The notes beneath the pieces are model-generated. The model ran no database searches and was not told the origin of the DNA. It saw only the letters and a program-made list of their open reading frames with translations. Shown here in pieces: positions 1 to 7,510 of a stretch of DNA of 55,727 nt. This stretch comes from an uncultured Candidatus Saccharibacteria bacterium (lineage in GTDB: Bacteria > Patescibacteriota > Saccharimonadia > Saccharimonadales > Saccharimonadaceae), in the NCBI GenBank assembly GCA_944391325.1, contig CALXTC010000013.1, forward strand, positions 1 to 55,727. Reading direction: 5' to 3'. The translations under genes and the position numbers were made by a program. Within the stretch, counting starts at the first letter, position 1. Each line of letters starts with the position of its first letter.

Positions 1-614
1 CTAAATATACAGATGATTAGGTAAAACAGTACTAGAAAGGCAATCGGAACCACCATGTCACCGAGCATGTTGTACTCCTTGCCGTCGCGGTAGTAATGCG
101 AGTCGCTAGACACCTTGTCGGACAATACAGCCATAGTGTTGGCGTCAACATCTGCCTGGACGCTATTTTGTAATAACTGAGTGGCGACGGTGCTGTACTT
201 ACCATTGTCGAATAGACCGATGTGTTGACCGTAAACCTCAATCTTATTTTTGCTCAAATCGGCAGGATAATACACGTAAGCCTCGACCTCGTTTGATTTG
301 ACCATCTCGATACCCTGCTCGGTATTGTCGACAGTTTGAATGTTCAGTTGCTTCAATAACTCGTCATTAATTAACTGACTGTCGTCGGTGACAGCCATGC
401 TAAAGGACTGATCAGCTAGTTTATCTGTCAAATCATCTGATGAGGCATTGGCAAAGAAGCTGATGGCAAAGATGCCGGCTAGTAGTAGTGGAAAGGCGAT
501 AATGCTAAGCCAAAAGCTCTTCTTTTTTAGCATGCGTATTACCTCGAAGCGATAAACGATGCCAAAGTTATGGCCTAGAAGATGGCGACGATTATTGTTA
601 GGTGATTTACTCAT
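1..614 (-). CDS. ABC-2 type exporter permease, N-terminal part (cut by window edge)
   Basis: About 204 N-terminal codons of a membrane permease are visible; the 3' end lies outside the window. The protein begins MSKSPNNNRRHLLGHNFG, has one hydrophobic segment around residues 36-56 (FWLSIIAFPLLLAGIFAISF), then a large polar extracytoplasmic region, and a second hydrophobic stretch at the cut edge. This order (TM1, big external domain, TM2) is typical of NatB/ABC-2 permeases that export sodium, drugs or peptides. The ATG at 614 overlaps the end of the upstream ATPase gene by 8 nt, so the two are translationally coupled and form one transporter. The substrate is unknown. Confidence 0.8.
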   Translation of the reverse strand, partial: MSKSPNNNRRHLLGHNFGIVYRFEVIRMLKKKSFWLSIIAFPLLLAGIFAISFFANASSDDLTDKLADQSFSMAVTDDSQLINDELLKQLNIQTVDNTEQGIEMVKSNEVEAYVYYPADLSKNKIEVYGQHIGLFDNGKYSTVATQLLQNSVQADVDANTMAVLSDKVSSDSHYYRDGKEYNMLGDMVVPIAFLVLFYLIICIF

Positions 615-1395
615 GATGCCCCTCCCCTGCAAAATCAATCAACTGCTCGATACCTGATTCGTCGGGTCGACCATAAATCTCAACAAAAATATCGTCAATA
701 CTGGCGCCGTTATGCTTTTTCTTAATCTCGGCAACGGTGCCGTATTCCTGGGCAATACCGTCCTTTAGTAATAAAATTCGGTCGCAGGTTTTCTCTACCT
801 CGTCCATTTGATGGCTAACCATAATAACAGTGGCGCCCTGTTTGTGTAGACCAAAAATGATATCCATCAGCAGGCGACGATTAACAGGGTCAAAGCCCTT
901 GGTTGGTTCATCAAGAATGAGCAGCTCGGGCTGATTCATGATGGCGATGCCTAGCTGAATCTTTTGTTGCTGGCCACCGCTGAGTTTGTCAACAATGGTG
1001 TGGGAATATTCATCTAATCTAACCTGGCGTAAATAGTTTAGCGAGAATTCCTTAGCAGCGGTCTTGCTCATCCCCTTTAGTTGGCCAAAGTAAACCATAA
1101 CATCTAGAACTGGCTCCTTTTTGTATAGGCCACGCTCCTCGGGTAGGTAGCCAATATTAATGCCACCATCGACTCGGAATGGCTGACCGTTGATTAGTAA
1201 TTGACCGTCGGTTGGCTGATAAATACCTAGCAAAGCTCGCAACGTGGTAGTCTTGCCGCTACCGTTAGAGCCTAACAGTCCAAATATTTCGCCACGATTG
1301 ACAGTAAATGATAGATCCTTGACGACCTCCTTGTCGCCAAACACCATGCGGAAGTGGCTGATGTCAACAATTGGCCGAGACTTAGTTGTAGGCAC
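607..1395 (-). CDS. ABC transporter ATP-binding protein (NatA-like exporter ATPase)
   Basis: A 262-residue ABC ATPase that powers the permease encoded just downstream. Walker A is GSNGSGKTT (about residues 43-51), the signature is LSGGQQQ, Walker B with catalytic Glu is LLILDEPTKG, and the switch His lies in IMVSHQMDE. The C-terminal extension after the H-loop matches the CcmA/NatA exporter type. The start is a GTG at 1395. The only SD-like sequence is a run of eight G ending 2 nt before that GTG, an unusual arrangement. A TATACT box lies inside a TTTTAGT/ACTAAAA palindrome upstream. The next in-frame ATG, 16 codons in, has no SD, so GTG is preferred. Confidence 0.9.
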   Translation of the reverse strand: MPTTKSRPIVDISHFRMVFGDKEVVKDLSFTVNRGEIFGLLGSNGSGKTTTLRALLGIYQPTDGQLLINGQPFRVDGGINIGYLPEERGLYKKEPVLDVMVYFGQLKGMSKTAAKEFSLNYLRQVRLDEYSHTIVDKLSGGQQQKIQLGIAIMNQPELLILDEPTKGFDPVNRRLLMDIIFGLHKQGATVIMVSHQMDEVEKTCDRILLLKDGIAQEYGTVAEIKKKHNGASIDDIFVEIYGRPDESGIEQLIDFAGEGHHE

Positions 1396-1435
1396 TACCC
1401 CCCCCTGTTTATTAGATTAGGTTTTGTCATAGCGT

Positions 1436-1452
1436 TTTTAGTATAACTAAAA
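1436..1452 (-). promoter_or_regulatory. Palindrome overlapping -10 box of the ABC exporter operon
   Basis: Perfect inverted repeat with 7-bp arms (TTTTAGT and ACTAAAA) and a 3-nt spacer. It contains the TATACT -10 box read on the minus strand toward the ABC ATPase gene. A repressor site is inferred from position; no cognate regulator is adjacent. Confidence 0.45.
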
Positions 1453-1489
1453 CAATAGCCCGCTACCATAGATTTGGCGGGCTATTGTT
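1451..1489 (-). terminator. Intrinsic terminator after the anchored protein gene
   Basis: A 13-bp perfect stem (AACAATAGCCCGC with its complement) around a 13-nt loop. On the minus strand it is followed by TTAGTTATAC, giving a U-rich tail, and it lies 19 nt after the stop codon of the 1508-2989 gene. Confidence 0.8.
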
Positions 1490-1507
1490 GTAAAATTTAG
1501 TTTTTAG

Positions 1508-2989
1508 TTAGTTTGAAAGGTTGTCTAGTAACTGTCCTTGTTCAGAGCGATTCATCATCTCTAAATATTGGTACATTTCTGGATCGCTAGTCGATGTTAC
1601 GTTAACAGTAGTACCAACCTGAGTTAAGTTGTTATTTAACAGTGTGCTCGACTGTAGTAACAACTGTGGATTATCCTGGATGAATTCCTGGATAGTCTTG
1701 CTGTCCGATGGAATATCTATAGTTGGCGTCTGGTTGGCCAGATTGATAGTAATATCAATGTTTGGCTCATTATCGCCCTGGGCAGCGTATGATATGCCGA
1801 CCTTGTTCAACTGTGGGCTGAAAGTACCCTCAATCCAGAACTTTAGCTCTAGGCCAGTATCGTCAATTTCTTCGCCGATTTCAGCTAATTCATCGTCGTC
1901 TAAATCTGTAAAGTCGGCCTCAATGCCATTATCGTTTAGACAGCTAGACAATGTTTGAATGACATTGGAATTGACTAGTTGATGAACAAAGTCGCCGTAG
2001 CGACTGCCATCTAGGCTAATCTGATAAATCTTGCCATCCTGGTCGCTGTTGGTGTCATCTATAACTAGAAAGCCAGTGTCCAATAGAGCGTCAACAATCT
2101 GCTGCTGGCTAGCGCGATTATCTAGCTCGTCCTGGGTGATGTCAAAACACTGTAGTACATCGTCTGGGTCGGCGGCGTTGCCGTTGGAGTCAGTGGCGGA
2201 CACGGTGGTCATACTGCTCAGGGTTTCGCTATCGATGGTCAACCATTGATCGTTGACGCCTAGTGTATCTAAGTCCACCCCACTGGCGCTTAGCATGGTG
2301 TTGATATCGTCAGAGGCGTTTAGTTTTAGGTACAGATTACTCCCATCGCTGACGAAAGCAATCTGACCTATATCCATACTGTTGTTGCCATCTTTGATGT
2401 TAATGCTAATATCGCCACTAGCATTACTGTTGGCTAGATAGCTAACGGCTCCCTTGACAGCAATGCTATGTTCGTCATCATACATAGATACGTCGTAGTT
2501 TAACGAATTCTCGCGATTGCTCATTACGCTATATAGGGCGTTGCGGACGATGTTGTATTTATTGCAAACAACGCAAAAATACCAAATTAGTAAACCAGCA
2601 ATAATGATTAGTGGAATGCCAATAATCAGAATCCACTTTAGTGGCGATGACTTTTTGTTGGCTGCTGTTGGTGTATTGGATGTGCCAGTGTTAGCTGGTC
2701 CAAAGCCGGCTGGGTTAGAGTTGGTCGGCTGACTGGATGAGCTTGGAAATAGCGCCCCACCAAATGTTGGTTGAGTGGCCGGTGGCGTGTTTTGACTAAA
2801 TTGAGTTGTCGATTGTTCCGGGCTGGCTGGCGTTGCTGGCGGTTCTACGCTAGTTGATGCGGTCGCCGGCTCGCTAGAATTAATTGTCGCTGACTGGTCT
2901 GTGCTGGCTGGTGGATTACCAAATGGATTTTCCCCACCCGCGGCCGGGGCTGGATTCTGCCCGTTGCCTGATTTAATATCACTATCCAT
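1508..2989 (-). CDS. Single-pass membrane protein with disordered N-terminus and extracytoplasmic domain
   Basis: A 493-residue protein of unknown function. Residues 1-115 are rich in Pro, Ser, Thr, Asn and Gln and look disordered. One transmembrane helix follows (WILIIGIPLIIIAGLLIWYF, about 119-138). Then comes a roughly 350-residue acidic extracytoplasmic domain with repeated beta-type patterns, loosely reminiscent of LolA/LppX-type lipoprotein folds; that likeness is only an impression. There is no signal peptidase site. The Pro-rich cytoplasmic tail plus external domain is common among CPR surface proteins. The ATG at 2989 sits 6 nt after a TACACT -10 box with no SD, so the mRNA is predicted to be leaderless. 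Confidence 0.75.
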   Translation of the reverse strand: MDSDIKSGNGQNPAPAAGGENPFGNPPASTDQSATINSSEPATASTSVEPPATPASPEQSTTQFSQNTPPATQPTFGGALFPSSSSQPTNSNPAGFGPANTGTSNTPTAANKKSSPLKWILIIGIPLIIIAGLLIWYFCVVCNKYNIVRNALYSVMSNRENSLNYDVSMYDDEHSIAVKGAVSYLANSNASGDISINIKDGNNSMDIGQIAFVSDGSNLYLKLNASDDINTMLSASGVDLDTLGVNDQWLTIDSETLSSMTTVSATDSNGNAADPDDVLQCFDITQDELDNRASQQQIVDALLDTGFLVIDDTNSDQDGKIYQISLDGSRYGDFVHQLVNSNVIQTLSSCLNDNGIEADFTDLDDDELAEIGEEIDDTGLELKFWIEGTFSPQLNKVGISYAAQGDNEPNIDITINLANQTPTIDIPSDSKTIQEFIQDNPQLLLQSSTLLNNNLTQVGTTVNVTSTSDPEMYQYLEMMNRSEQGQLLDNLSN

Positions 2990-3026
2990 ACATTCAGTGT
3001 AACATAAGCAAGATGTGAAATGAAAA

Positions 3027-3055
3027 GCGACCCCGCACGTGTAATGCAGGGCCGC
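3027..3055 (-). terminator. Intrinsic terminator after the 3090-3629 gene
   Basis: An 11-bp stem (with two G-T wobbles) around a 7-nt loop, followed on the minus strand by TTTTCATTTC. It lies 35 nt beyond the stop codon at 3090. Confidence 0.75.
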
Positions 3056-3089
3056 ATGGAGCCACTAGGTTTGATTTTGACGAGCCTAG

Positions 3090-3629
3090 CTACTCGTCGG
3101 TGGCAGCGTCGTCGCTCTCGCCGTCGTCCTGGGAAGAAGTCTCATCCTCATCGCTCTCCTCCAGTGCCTCGCAAAGCAGGCTGGTGATGAAGTCGAGTGC
3201 GATCTCGGCGGTTGCGCTTCTGCTGAGGCCAATGGACAGGTTGATGTCATCGGACTCGTAGCCAGGATTGACGATGCTGACAATCGTGTTGACGATCTGC
3301 CTGACCATGTTGTTGACGCTGTCGTGATCCTCAATGTAGGCGATGGCGATCGCAACGGCAACCATGGAGTCAGCAAGGACGATAGGCTCGTTAGCGTCGA
3401 TGAACTCCAGCTTGCCGATCTCGTCGACCACGTTCAGGATCTGATCCTGATGGTTAGAATCCAGGTCGCTGACGGCAAGCATGTCGACGTTGTTGCTCTT
3501 GTCGGCGATGCGAAGCCCCAGGCCAAACTCATGCCTGGGCGCCAGCTTGGTGTTGAAAGACATCTCAACGACCACCTTGTCGTCCAGAACATGCAGGGTT
3601 GCCACAACATTGATCTTGGACTTGGGCAT
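3090..3629 (-). CDS. Unknown protein, 179 aa, acidic C-terminus
   Basis: No family recognised. The protein alternates predicted beta strands (KINVVATLHVLDDKVVVEM near the N-terminus) with amphipathic helices, has a pattern of helix, GY, strand, helix near residues 110-155, and ends in a disordered acidic tail (EESDEDETSSQDDGESDD). Codons favour C or G in third position, unlike the neighbouring membrane protein genes. The ATG at 3629 is chosen because AAAGGTGG lies 5 nt upstream; a GTG three codons earlier lies inside that SD. The leader starts with a 9-bp hairpin and the gene is monocistronic. It is one of a set of similarly built unknown genes in this window. Confidence 0.75.
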   Translation of the reverse strand: MPKSKINVVATLHVLDDKVVVEMSFNTKLAPRHEFGLGLRIADKSNNVDMLAVSDLDSNHQDQILNVVDEIGKLEFIDANEPIVLADSMVAVAIAIAYIEDHDSVNNMVRQIVNTIVSIVNPGYESDDINLSIGLSRSATAEIALDFITSLLCEALEESDEDETSSQDDGESDDAATDE

Positions 3630-3650
3630 ATTTGCCACCTTTCAGTCGCT

Positions 3651-3673
3651 GTTTTCTGGCCTGTCCAGAAAAC
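3651..3673 (-). promoter_or_regulatory. 5'-terminal leader hairpin and promoter of the 3090-3629 gene
   Basis: Perfect inverted repeat GTTTTCTGG/CCAGAAAAC with a 5-nt loop. On the minus strand it starts about 3 nt from the +1 predicted from TTGACA (3707-3712) and TAAAGT (3683-3688, spacer 18). The SD and start codon follow 22 nt later. It is either an mRNA-stabilising 5' stem or an operator. Confidence 0.6.
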
Positions 3674-3724
3674 CTGATGGTAACTTTATTACATAATAGT
3701 CTAATTTGTCAATACTAAAAGATG

Positions 3725-3748
3725 GACCCCACCCTGGTGGATGGGGTC
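3725..3748 (-). terminator. Intrinsic terminator after the 40-aa ORF
   Basis: 7-bp stem GACCCCA/TGGGGTC with a 10-nt loop, followed on the minus strand by CATCTTTTAG. It lies 17 nt beyond the small ORF's stop codon. Confidence 0.65.
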
Positions 3749-3764
3749 ATTGGTGCAGACAACG

Positions 3765-3887
3765 CTAGGCTTTCTCGTCCTCGTCGGACGCAACCTCCTG
3801 TTCCTTGATAGTGTCAGTTGCCGTGGTCTCCTGCTCGTCGTTGGTCGTGGCCTCCTGCTCGTCCAGGTGCTCATCTGCTGCACACAT
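3765..3887 (-). CDS. Small acidic protein, 40 aa, unknown
   Basis: A short gene beginning MCAADEHLDEQEATT and ending EVASDEDEKA. Nearly half the residues are Asp, Glu, Gln or Thr, with no hydrophobic core, so it is probably disordered. Support for a real gene: an AAAGGTG SD 9 nt before the ATG, an intrinsic terminator just after the stop, a promoter (TTGACG, 18-nt spacer, TAGAAT) and a leader hairpin ACCCAA/TTGGGT near the predicted +1. Codon use (GAG, CAG, GAC, ACG) matches the neighbouring 3090-3629 gene, whose C-terminal tail has a similar acidic composition. The function is unknown; a nucleic-acid mimic or peptide modulator is possible but unsupported. Confidence 0.6.
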   Translation of the reverse strand: MCAADEHLDEQEATTNDEQETTATDTIKEQEVASDEDEKA

Positions 3888-3916
3888 GATAGGTATCACC
3901 TTTCGGTCGATTTGCC

Positions 3917-3973
3917 ACCCAACGGCTTTGGGTAACTGTGCTCATTCTATCAGTGCATAATGCGTAACGTCAA
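3917..3973 (-). promoter_or_regulatory. Promoter and leader hairpin of the 40-aa ORF
   Basis: Minus-strand TTGACG (3968-3973), 18-nt spacer, TAGAAT (3944-3949), then a hairpin with arms at 3917-3922 and 3928-3933 close to the predicted +1. Confidence 0.55.
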
Positions 3974-4022
3974 TAAAAATAATGGGCCGATGAGCCTTGA
4001 TGAGTATTTGCCGTGTCGGTGT

Positions 4023-4028
4023 TATAAT
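4023..4028 (+). promoter_or_regulatory. -10 box for leaderless 4035 gene
   Basis: TATAAT six bases before the ATG at 4035, with no SD between. This spacing puts +1 at or next to the A of the ATG. Confidence 0.65.
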
Positions 4029-4034
4029 CTGCTT

Positions 4035-4436
4035 ATGGATAAGGAAATCTATCGTCATCGAGATTATGTGCAAAGTGAACTAAATCGAATCAAGCATATC
4101 ACTAATAATGACGCTAGGTTGGCGTCGTATCGTGAATTAGCCAATTATCATGCCCTGCAGACGTGGAATTTTCAACACGAGCGTCAGATTCATTTATATG
4201 TGACAATTATATTTGGTGTGATTATGCTAGTAGCCTGGGCGGCGCTGTTTGGCTGGCTGATGGCTGTATCTAGTGCGTATAATATTGTCACCTGGTTGCT
4301 AATCGCCCTAGTGGCGATTCTAACGGTTCTAGAGGGATGTTATCTGGGATACTACTATCGAATGGAGAATCGAACGCAGATACTCTATCCGCTGGATCGA
4401 AAAATATATGATGCCATTCAGGCTATGCTAAAATAG
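4035..4436 (+). CDS. Two-TM membrane protein, 133 aa, unknown
   Basis: Unknown small integral membrane protein. The cytoplasmic N-terminal 55 residues look helical (MDKEIYRHRDYVQSELNRIK). Two transmembrane helices follow, around 60-80 (TIIFGVIMLVAWAALFGWL) and 87-108, and then a short C-terminal tail. A longer reading frame opens at 3960, but the ATG at 4035 is preferred because a TATAAT box sits 6 nt before it, so the mRNA is predicted to be leaderless. The next gene starts 7 nt after this stop, so the two form an operon with the CmpB-like protein. Confidence 0.7.
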   Translation: MDKEIYRHRDYVQSELNRIKHITNNDARLASYRELANYHALQTWNFQHERQIHLYVTIIFGVIMLVAWAALFGWLMAVSSAYNIVTWLLIALVAILTVLEGCYLGYYYRMENRTQILYPLDRKIYDAIQAMLK

Positions 4437-4443
4437 ATGTGTT

Positions 4444-5187
4444 ATGGAGCTGAAACCGGCCGGCGATAAGGTCGTCACTACTACTGGAAAAGTCAAGCAA
4501 CGACTAATCCGTCCCATTGCGACTAATTATGATAGCAATCCTAGGTCGTGGAAGTTTTGGCGCAACGCTTTCCTGATTTATTGGATCTTTTCGGCGGTTG
4601 GTCATGTATTGGAACTTATCTGGGTCAACCTGCCTCTGCTGGTTGGGCAACCTCCAACTAATGTATTACCATTATTTGTCGTGGCTGCGCCATACGGCTT
4701 CGGTGCTTTGGCTCTAATTTGGGTGGTCTATCCGTTAGTTCGAGATAATAGGGCTAGCGCATTATCCGTTTTTGTAATTAGTTGTTTTCTAGGCGGCATT
4801 GTCGAATTTATTTGTGCAGCGGCTATCGTGGCGGTGTCGCCTGACCATACTAATGTGTTCTGGGATTATAGCGACCAACCGTTTAACCTATTTGGTTTTG
4901 TCTGTCTAAAGAATTGCCTAGCCTTTGGCGTAGCATCGGTGCCGGGAGTCTATTGGGCCTTTCCAGTTGTTAATAATATGATCAACTGGCTGGATGAGCA
5001 TTGGCGCAAATTGTTGAATATTGGTACGGTCGTGCTATTTGTTGTCTATATGGCTATCCAGGTGATGTTTGTTAGTGGTAATCCACCATCAAAGGTATTC
5101 AACTTACCTCGCCCTTATTTTGACATTGGTGGTGTTTGTGAGGAGGGCGGCCCCTGTCCACCGCCCAAGGAAAAACTTAGCCATTAG
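4444..5187 (+). CDS. CmpB-like putative ABC-type membrane protein (PF06541 family)
   Basis: A 247-residue polytopic membrane protein with about six hydrophobic segments. The segment FWDYSDQPFNLFGFVCLKN (near residues 139-157) matches the family hallmark WDYS-x-x-PFN-x-x-G-x-x-CL of PF06541, annotated as putative ABC-transporter type IV permease. The PYGFGALAL segment also fits. Its transport role is inferred from family annotation only; no ATPase lies next to it. The Cys- and Pro-rich C-terminal tail after residue 230 is unusual. The gene lies 7 nt downstream of the two-TM gene, in the same orientation and likely on the same transcript. Confidence 0.75.
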   Translation: MELKPAGDKVVTTTGKVKQRLIRPIATNYDSNPRSWKFWRNAFLIYWIFSAVGHVLELIWVNLPLLVGQPPTNVLPLFVVAAPYGFGALALIWVVYPLVRDNRASALSVFVISCFLGGIVEFICAAAIVAVSPDHTNVFWDYSDQPFNLFGFVCLKNCLAFGVASVPGVYWAFPVVNNMINWLDEHWRKLLNIGTVVLFVVYMAIQVMFVSGNPPSKVFNLPRPYFDIGGVCEEGGPCPPPKEKLSH

Positions 5188-5261
5188 AACTATTATCGGC
5201 TTGTTGTTGTGATAGAATGGCTTTAGGGTAGATACGGGCTGTTCATTAATAATCGGTTCGC

Positions 5262-5278
5262 GACCACTAATAGTGGTC
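5262..5278 (+). promoter_or_regulatory. Leader hairpin/operator of the dCTP deaminase-fold gene
   Basis: Perfect inverted repeat GACCACT-aat-AGTGGTC, 28 nt before the start codon and 8 nt after a TAATAAT stretch that may be the -10. It could be a 5'-terminal mRNA hairpin or a repressor site. Confidence 0.5.
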
Positions 5279-5306
5279 AAATTTTTTGTGTCTGGGGGGA
5301 TGCAAA

Positions 5307-5879
5307 ATGAGTAGTTTGTGTGACAAGCAGATCGTCGCTCGGTGTCGAGCTGGCAACGAGTCGGATCTGGTCTTTCCGTTCAACGAGAACCTCGTTCGTC
5401 CGTGTTCATACGATTTGCGACTGGGTTGGGACTACAAGGTCGAGAAAAAGCCGCCGTGGTGGCGACGTCTGTTGCGATGTGTTGAGCCGGTTGAGCCATG
5501 GGACAAGCAGTGGATCGATAAGCGTGCCTTTAATGGCTGGATTATCATTCATCCAGGCGAGTTGATTCAGGCTAGTTCTGTTGAAAGCGTCAACCTTACC
5601 GGCTTGGTGTATGGTCGACTGACGGGTCGTAGCACGACTGGTCTAGATGGCCTGTCTGTCCATTTGACCAATGACCACATTGATCCGGGCTACCACGATA
5701 CGGTGACATTCATGATTGAAAATCATGGATGCGTTCCGATTAAACTGCCGATTGATGCACCGATTGCTCAAATTATCTTTGAGCAGTGCGACATCATGCC
5801 CGACAAGCGTTACGGCAAGCGCCCGGATGATGCCTATCAAGGGTCGACTAGGCCAACTGCTGCACTTACATTTCCCTAG
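5307..5879 (+). CDS. dCTP deaminase/dUTPase-fold protein lacking deaminase residues
   Basis: A 190-residue member of the trimeric dUTPase/dCTP deaminase fold. Visible motifs are RPCSYDLRLG, GRLTGRSTTGLDGLSVHLT, HIDPGYHDTVTFMIEN and the C-terminal YQGSTRP phosphate-binding segment. Compared with E. coli Dcd, the Arg of GRSSLAR (R115) is replaced by Leu, and the catalytic Glu of VLEF (E138) falls on Met. dCTP deamination is therefore doubtful; the Asp in IDPGY fits a dUTPase-like pyrophosphatase. A Trp-rich insertion (KKPPWWRRLLRCVEP, about residues 48-62) is atypical. An SD run of G lies upstream of the ATG at 5307. A strong terminator follows and codons are GC3-rich. Confidence 0.75.
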   Translation: MSSLCDKQIVARCRAGNESDLVFPFNENLVRPCSYDLRLGWDYKVEKKPPWWRRLLRCVEPVEPWDKQWIDKRAFNGWIIIHPGELIQASSVESVNLTGLVYGRLTGRSTTGLDGLSVHLTNDHIDPGYHDTVTFMIENHGCVPIKLPIDAPIAQIIFEQCDIMPDKRYGKRPDDAYQGSTRPTAALTFP

Positions 5880-5903
5880 CCTGCTACTCTACCCTATTTA
5901 CCT

Positions 5904-5925
5904 GGGCGCCCATTCGTGGGCGCCC
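5904..5925 (+). terminator. Intrinsic terminator after the dCTP deaminase-fold gene
   Basis: 9-bp stem GGGCGCCCA/TGGGCGCCC capped by a TTCG tetraloop and followed by TTTTC. Confidence 0.9.
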
Positions 5926-5974
5926 TTTTCATTGTTGGGAATGTAATTTTAACCACATCATCATCTGGTGCGTA

Positions 5975-6026
5975 TTGACCAATAGGGGTGGGTGTTTTAT
6001 ACTTTAACCAGTAGCGGGTTGCTACT
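5975..6026 (+). promoter_or_regulatory. Strong promoter and 5'-terminal hairpin of the beta-helix protein gene
   Basis: TTGACC (5975-5980), 17-nt spacer, TATACT (5998-6003), then a hairpin AGTAGC/GCTACT (6010-6026) that begins at the predicted +1. An AAAGGAAA SD follows before the ATG at 6062. Confidence 0.8.
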
Positions 6027-6061
6027 ATGGGTTAATTTAATAAACGAAAGGAAAATAGGCA

Positions 6062-7366
6062 ATGAAAAAGCTTGCTAAAATTCTGGCGAGTTTTGCTGCC
6101 GTAGCGTTTGTCGTTGCGCCTGCCGTACCAGCTAGTGCAGTCGCAATCCCTGAAGCCGTTGATGGGGCGATTACGCTACAGGCGGGTGCTACATATGATG
6201 GTGGTGCTATTCCCGCCGACACCAAAGTCGTCGGTAATGGCGCAACTATTGCAGGCACAGTCACTGTCGAGGGTGACAATGTCACCATTGATGGTGTTAC
6301 ATTTAAGACTGAGAGTGGTAACGCCATTGTTCTAAAGAGCGCCACAAATGTGGCTATTCAGAACAACAAATTTACTGGAGCTTTCTCGCGAGCAATATCG
6401 GGGAATCCAGTTGAGGTCAGCAATTTGAATATTGCAAACAATACGTTTAGTGGCGCGACAATCAGCGATAGTCATGACATCTACATTCAAGGTACCGGTA
6501 GTGGCGTAAATGTTACTGGCAACCATTTGGATGGTATTGTCCAATTGCGCGGTAATGCCAATGATGCTCGACTGGCTGATGTCGACATGAGCGACAACGT
6601 GTTCCAAACTGTAGCCAACGACAATACTGGCCATACTATGTTAATGGCAATGTATGTTGATGGTCTGACTGTTCACGGCAACGAAGCTACTCTAGGCGCT
6701 GGTGCCATTGCGCCAGTTGGCGATGCTATTTCGTTGAATGGCGGTATTAGCAATGCCGACATCACAGATAACACTATTAGTGGATTCTTGAATGGTATTT
6801 CGTCGTGGACTAGCAGGTACTTTGCAACTGCCGACGCAGTTAGCGATGACGTAAATATCTCGGACAATACTGTCTCAGGTGTGACTGGCGCAGGCGTGTC
6901 AGTGGCTGGTGGCACTAGTAATGTTAGTATTGCTGGCAACACCATCGATGGCGGCAAGTACGGCATTCGCGTGTATGCTGCTACGGATAACACGGCTAAC
7001 TCAGGAGTTGAGATTGCGGGTGGCAATACTATCAGTAATGCTACTGAAGCAGCAATTTACGTTCAGGAAAATGCTGTTGCTGAAGGTGAAAAGGTTGAGG
7101 TTGTGACTAACGCTAACACCTTCACCAATAATGCGGCTGACATTGTTGCCGAGAATGACGCCGATGTCATTGATAAGGTAGAGGTAGAAGTGCCAGATAC
7201 TACCGACCCAGTGACTGACGACGAGGAAGCTGCAACCGACGAAGCAGACGTTACTGCACCAAACACTGGTACTACTATCGCTAACTTCGCTTTAGTACTA
7301 ACCGGTATTACCGTTGCAGTTCTAACTGCTGTATACGCAACCCGCTTTGCTAGTGCTAGGAAGTAG
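6062..7366 (+). CDS. Secreted, wall-anchored parallel beta-helix protein
   Basis: A 434-residue surface protein. An N-terminal Sec signal peptide (MKKLAKILASFAAVAFVV, cleavage near ASA at about residue 28) is followed by repeated beta-helix coils from about 40 to 345, each with N-x-T/F-S-G turns such as ANNTFSGA, DNTISGFLN and GNTIDGG, as in pectate-lyase/NosD-like right-handed beta-helices. A Thr/Asp/Glu-rich linker precedes PNTG, a hydrophobic helix and the basic end FASARK: a sortase-like sorting signal. The strong promoter, 5' hairpin, SD and terminator suggest high expression. A role in host-cell surface contact or glycan binding is inference; catalytic residues were not identified. Confidence 0.8.
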   Translation: MKKLAKILASFAAVAFVVAPAVPASAVAIPEAVDGAITLQAGATYDGGAIPADTKVVGNGATIAGTVTVEGDNVTIDGVTFKTESGNAIVLKSATNVAIQNNKFTGAFSRAISGNPVEVSNLNIANNTFSGATISDSHDIYIQGTGSGVNVTGNHLDGIVQLRGNANDARLADVDMSDNVFQTVANDNTGHTMLMAMYVDGLTVHGNEATLGAGAIAPVGDAISLNGGISNADITDNTISGFLNGISSWTSRYFATADAVSDDVNISDNTVSGVTGAGVSVAGGTSNVSIAGNTIDGGKYGIRVYAATDNTANSGVEIAGGNTISNATEAAIYVQENAVAEGEKVEVVTNANTFTNNAADIVAENDADVIDKVEVEVPDTTDPVTDDEEAATDEADVTAPNTGTTIANFALVLTGITVAVLTAVYATRFASARK

Positions 7367-7400
7367 TTAATTAGCAGAGATACAGCAATCCGTAGCTACT

Positions 7401-7422
7401 ATACGCCCCATATGGGGCGTAT
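7401..7422 (+). terminator. Intrinsic terminator after the beta-helix gene
   Basis: A 22-bp fully self-complementary sequence (11-bp arm ATACGCCCCAT) followed by TTTG, 34 nt after the stop codon. Confidence 0.75.
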
Positions 7423-7510
7423 TTTGTATCACTCTAAGATGTGAACTCTTGACAAATTATCACGTTAGTGCAATATATAACGCAGACTTAAACATAATCT
7501 GTGTGGGTGA

